Part shown: positions 6,109-9,043 of the stretch, piece after piece | Layout: the number at the start of each line of letters is the position of its first letter | Position numbering within the stretch: the first letter of the stretch is position 1 | DNA from: Bacillota bacterium | Lineage (GTDB): Bacteria; Bacillota; Clostridia; Saccharofermentanales; UBA5734 | Reading direction: 5' to 3' | Assembly: GCA_023438965.1 (NCBI GenBank) | Contig: JAEXPB010000235.1 | Location: 1-9,043, forward strand | DNA length: 9,043 bases | Position numbers and translations under genes: made by a program | Notes under the pieces: generated by a model | What the model saw: the letters and a program-made list of their open reading frames with translations, nothing else | Told to the model about the DNA's origin: nothing | The model's database searches: none

Positions 6109-7806
6109 ATGTCCAGGCAAACCTCTAGACGAGTTCTGTTTCTATCGGTCCTGACCATCATGGTCCTGCTGCTCTCATCCTGCGCACCAGCTGCCACTTC
6201 AACGACAGCCGCCACGACAACGGCCAAGGGAACGACGGCGGCCGCAACTGCCGGGACGACCGTCGCTGCCTTCAAGGGCGATGCCAACCTGAACGAACCC
6301 GGCGTCAAGCCGATCTGCAAGAACAAAGTCGCGCTCAAGCTCGCCGTGGCCCAGAACGCGATGGTCGAAGATTTCAAGCAAAACTACCAGACCCAGCTGG
6401 TTGAGAAGTATGGCAATTATGACCTTTCTTTCGATGTTTACCCCTCCGGCGAGTTCAAGCAGAAAATCACCCTGATGGTGACTGCCGGCGGCAGCGACCT
6501 GCCGGATGCGATCCTGCTCAATCCCGGCGATTCGACTGTATATGACTGGGGCAAAGCCGGCGCGATCGTCGCCCTGAATAGCTATTATGATAACAGCAGC
6601 TTCTATCTGAAGGAGGCCGTCAAGCGCACCGGCGTCAATTTCCTGCCGATGATCACCTCGCCGGACGGCAAGATTTACAACATTCCAGCCTATAATCAAT
6701 CCCTGACTAACGAGTACCCGGCCAAGATCTGGATCTACCAGCCCTGGCTCGATAAACTCGGTCTAAAAGCGCCGACAACGACCGATGAGCTTTACGCGGT
6801 CCTGAAGGCTTTCAAGGAAAAGGACCCGAACGGCAATGGCAAGGCGGACGAAGTGCCGATGGCCGGCTATGCCGCCAACTATTTCTGGTTTATGGCATTA
6901 ATGAATCCCTTCCAGTACATCTCCGCCGGCAACGACTATGTCGTGCAAAACGGCAAGGTCGGTGTCAATTTCAATACCGATGGCTACAAGCAGGGCCTGG
7001 CTTTCATCAACAAGCTGACGACCGAAGGTCTCCTCTCGCCCTTGACCTTCACCCAGGACAACACCCAGTACCGGGCGATGATCAATGATGCCGCCACCAT
7101 TCTGGGCGTCACCGTCGGTCTGGGCAACAATGAGCTGGCCGCCACCGACAAACGCCGGGCCGAATATGTCGGCATCGCCCCTTTGAAAGGCGCCAACGGC
7201 ACCCAATACGCCAGCTGGGCACCGAGCATTGCCAGCCCGGCGATGATGATCACCTAGACCTGCAAGAATCCGGAAGCAGCCTTCCGGCTCGGTGACCTGC
7301 TGGTCAGCGAGGAACTGTCGATCATCACCCGCTGGGGCGAGAAGGGCGTTGACTGGCTCGAGCCGGCGGCCACCGACAAGAGCCTGTATGACGCCATGGG
7401 CTACAAGCCGGTGCTCAAGGCCGTCTTGCAATGGGGTCCGGCCCAGAAGAAGGATTGGGCGCAGACCGGCCCGTATATCCGGCAATACAGCATCGCCCTC
7501 GGCGCGATCTGGAGCGGCAACACGCTGGAAATCGGCCTGATGGTGGCCAAGATCCAGGATGCCTACACGGACAAGCATCCCAAGGATGTCGTGTCCAAGC
7601 TGATCTTCACCAAGGAAGAGAGCGATGTCGCCAACGAGATCATCACCAACCTGACTTCCTACAAGAATGAGTCGCTGGCCCGCTTTGCCGTCGGCGAGAT
7701 GTCGGTTGACAAGAATTGGGCCGGTTACATCAAGGAATTGGACACCATCGGTTTGCAGAAGCTATTGCCGATCCTGCAGGCGGCCTATGACCGCATGAAC
7801 AAGTAA
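6109..7806 (+). pseudogene. Lipoprotein extracellular solute-binding protein of an Lpl/Ytc-type sugar ABC transporter, interrupted by in-frame TAG
   Basis: The full frame is 566 codons ending in TAA 7804-7806, the usual size for CUT1-type LplA/YtcQ binding proteins. A signal peptide with lipobox LLSSC makes Cys25 the lipidated residue, followed by an Ala/Thr-rich linker (about 26-55). The mature part holds a family-typical DPNGNGKADE loop (239-248), resembling a calcium-binding EF-hand loop. Codon 383 (7255-7257) is TAG. The frame continues directly as TCKNPEAAFRLGDLLVSEE and RWGEKGVDW, typical of the family C-terminal lobe, so this is a nonsense change without frameshift. The truncated product (382 aa) would lack about a third of the protein and probably not work. 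ATG 6109 is set by GAGGAGGA eight bases upstream. It sits first in the operon before two permeases. The substrate, probably an oligosaccharide, is not determinable. Confidence 0.88.
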
Positions 7807-7873
7807 TTCGGCCCGACGGCAATCCAGCCAAATATCAAGAACTGATCATTTCCATCGATAACGGCGATCGGAT

Positions 7874-7912
7874 CCGGAAGCAGGCCATCATCCTGAACCG
7901 GCCTGCTTCCGG
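7874..7912 (+). other. Perfect 13-bp hairpin between binding-protein and permease genes
   Basis: The arms CCGGAAGCAGGCC (7874-7886) and GGCCTGCTTCCGG (7900-7912) are perfectly complementary around a 13-base loop. No T-run follows, so it is unlikely to be a strong terminator. In sugar transporter operons such hairpins commonly protect the upstream binding-protein mRNA from 3' decay or attenuate readthrough, so more binding protein than permease is made. That role is inferred from position here. Confidence 0.65.
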
Positions 7913-7936
7913 TCACCTGCCCGAGGGGGACCGACC

Positions 7937-8860
7937 ATGAAATCCACACGCTTGCTCCGGCGGATCGGCAAGCACTGGCAGATGTATCTCTTCCTGCTGC
8001 TGCCCCTGATCTACCTGCTGACCTTCTGCTATTACCCGATGCTCGGCCTGCAGCTGGCCTTCCGCAAATTCACGATCGACGGCGGTATCTGGGCCAGCCC
8101 GTGGATCGGCTGGGGGAACATCAGCAAATTCCTGACCTCCTATCAGTTCAAGCGCGTCCTGACCAATACCCTGATCTTGTCCTTCTACAGTATTTTCGCC
8201 GGATTCCCGCTGCCGATCATCTTTGCGCTGCTGCTGAACAGCATGCGCGGCGAGCGGATGAAGAAGGCCATCCAAACCATCACCTACATTCCGCATTTCA
8301 TCTCGGTCATCGTCATGGTCGGCATCATCATGCAGGTCTTCAACGCCCGCACGGGCTTATACGGCGTGGCAGTCAACTGGCTGACCGGCGCCTACCCCGG
8401 CGACCTGCTGGGTTCGACCCGCGCTTTTGCCCACCTTTATGTCTGGACCGGCATCTGGCAGACTTTTGGCTGGAATTCGATCATCTTCATCGCCGCCCTG
8501 GCCGCGGTCAGCGCCGAATTGCACGAAGCTGCGGAAATCGACGGCGCGAGCCGTTTCCAGCGGGTGCTGCACATCGACTTGCCCAGCATCCTGCCGGTGG
8601 CGACGATCATGCTGATCCTGCGCACCGGATCGATCATGAACATCGGCTTTGAAAAGATCTACCTGATGCAGAATTCGCTGAATCTCAGCGTCAGCGAAGT
8701 GATCTCGACCTATGTTTACAAAATCGGCCTCGGGTTGAGCGGTTCACCGGATTATTCCTATTCGACTGCGATCGGTTTGTTCAATTCCGTGATCAACTTC
8801 CTGCTCATTGCCAGTGTGAACACCCTTTCCGGCAAAATGAGCAAAACCAGCTTGTGGTAG
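7937..8860 (+). CDS. ABC transporter permease, LplB-type (sugar uptake, CUT1 family)
   Basis: This is an integral membrane permease of 307 residues, the usual size, with about six membrane segments, the first at roughly 16-38 (LFLLLPLIYLLTF). The family opening YPMLGLQLAFRKF is present. The EAA loop that docks on the ATPase is clear: ELHEAAEIDGASRFQRVLHIDLPSILP, with EAA at 197-199 and the conserved Gly at 203. It pairs with the LplC-like permease that follows to form the channel for the substrate delivered by the upstream lipoprotein. No ATPase gene is in the window; such systems often share an MsmX-type ATPase encoded elsewhere. ATG 7937 follows GAGGGGG (7923-7929) by seven bases. The stop is TAG 8858-8860, and the next gene begins at once in the same frame. 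Confidence 0.92.
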   Translation: MKSTRLLRRIGKHWQMYLFLLLPLIYLLTFCYYPMLGLQLAFRKFTIDGGIWASPWIGWGNISKFLTSYQFKRVLTNTLILSFYSIFAGFPLPIIFALLLNSMRGERMKKAIQTITYIPHFISVIVMVGIIMQVFNARTGLYGVAVNWLTGAYPGDLLGSTRAFAHLYVWTGIWQTFGWNSIIFIAALAAVSAELHEAAEIDGASRFQRVLHIDLPSILPVATIMLILRTGSIMNIGFEKIYLMQNSLNLSVSEVISTYVYKIGLGLSGSPDYSYSTAIGLFNSVINFLLIASVNTLSGKMSKTSLW

Positions 8861-8863
8861 GTG

Positions 8864-9043
8864 ATGGCCTTGCTTCGCATGCAATTGTCCCGCAGCGATC
8901 GTGTTTACTATACGACCGTCAATATTATCATGTTTCTCTTGTTGCTCGTCGTCCTGTATCCGCTGGCATACATCCTGTCGGCTTCCTTTTCGTCGCCCAT
9001 GGCCGTCTCCGCCGGCCGCGTGTTCCTCTGGCCGGTGGAGTTC
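8864..9043 (+). CDS. ABC transporter permease, LplC-type, N-terminal part (3' end outside window)
   Basis: About 60 residues are visible. SRSDRVYYTTVN leads into a hydrophobic segment (IIMFLLLLVVLYPLAYILSASF), then the family signature SFSSPMAVSAGRVFLWPVEF, typical of the second permease of Lpl/Ytc-type transporters. It would pair with the upstream LplB-type subunit. The start is ambiguous: GTG 8861, ATG 8864, TTG 8870 and ATG 8879 are all in frame. AGGTGAT at 8859-8865, which overlaps the preceding TAG stop, is the only Shine-Dalgarno-like site and best fits a start at 8870 or 8879. The gene directly abuts the previous stop codon, so translation is probably coupled. Confidence 0.85.
   Translation, partial: MALLRMQLSRSDRVYYTTVNIIMFLLLLVVLYPLAYILSASFSSPMAVSAGRVFLWPVEF

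Noticed and set aside
3561..7806. Reassignment of TAA/TAG to a sense codon (for example Gln) across the genome
   Set aside because: TAA ends the flotillin, kinase and HAD genes at natural C-termini (terminator hairpins follow the flotillin and kinase stops), and TAG ends the regulator and LplB at family-typical C-termini. A global reassignment is therefore unlikely; only local readthrough remains possible.

Overview
The window reads as a chromosomal segment from a Gram-positive-like bacterium of moderately high GC, most likely a Clostridia/Paenibacillus-type Firmicute. This is an inference from the gene content: a flotillin, a membrane-bound AraC-type regulator of the YesN style, and an Lpl/Ytc-type sugar ABC transporter with a lipoprotein binding protein. 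Shine-Dalgarno sites are purine-rich, and several promoters fit a sigma-A pattern (TTGnnA, 17 bp, TAnAAT). No species can be named.

Layout, left to right. The C-terminal half of a flotillin gene (1-597, +) ends at a clear intrinsic terminator (650-697). A conspicuously AT-rich stretch follows (about 700-1230), with a promoter-like site, repeated TGACAC/GTGTC motifs and one orphan small ORF (925-1230). Directly after that ORF's stop codon lies an array of an 80-bp tandem repeat (2 full units plus 50 bp, 1231-1440). The last unit is closed into a long hairpin by a downstream inverted repeat. A uridine-kinase-like P-loop kinase (1561-2556, +) then converges, across a GC-rich hairpin, on a Cof-type HAD phosphatase gene (2583-3380, -).

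The right half is a sugar-uptake locus. A transmembrane AraC-family regulator (3561-5771, -) is divergent from a lipoprotein solute-binding protein (6109-7806, +). The binding protein is followed by two permeases, LplB-like (7937-8860) and LplC-like (8864 to the window edge). The 337-bp divergent intergenic region holds well-formed promoters facing both ways and several short inverted and direct repeats that could be operators. In this family layout the regulator senses an extracellular signal and activates the transporter, and the binding protein delivers an oligosaccharide to the permeases.

The most striking observation is that both divergent genes are each interrupted by a single in-frame stop codon. 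The regulator has TAA at 5325-5327 and the binding protein has TAG at 7255-7257. Reading frame and protein similarity continue unbroken on both sides of each stop, while the permeases appear intact. This is either early decay of the locus, base-call error, or (less likely) stop-codon readthrough. The other item worth attention is the structured 80-bp repeat array beside the AT-rich patch.
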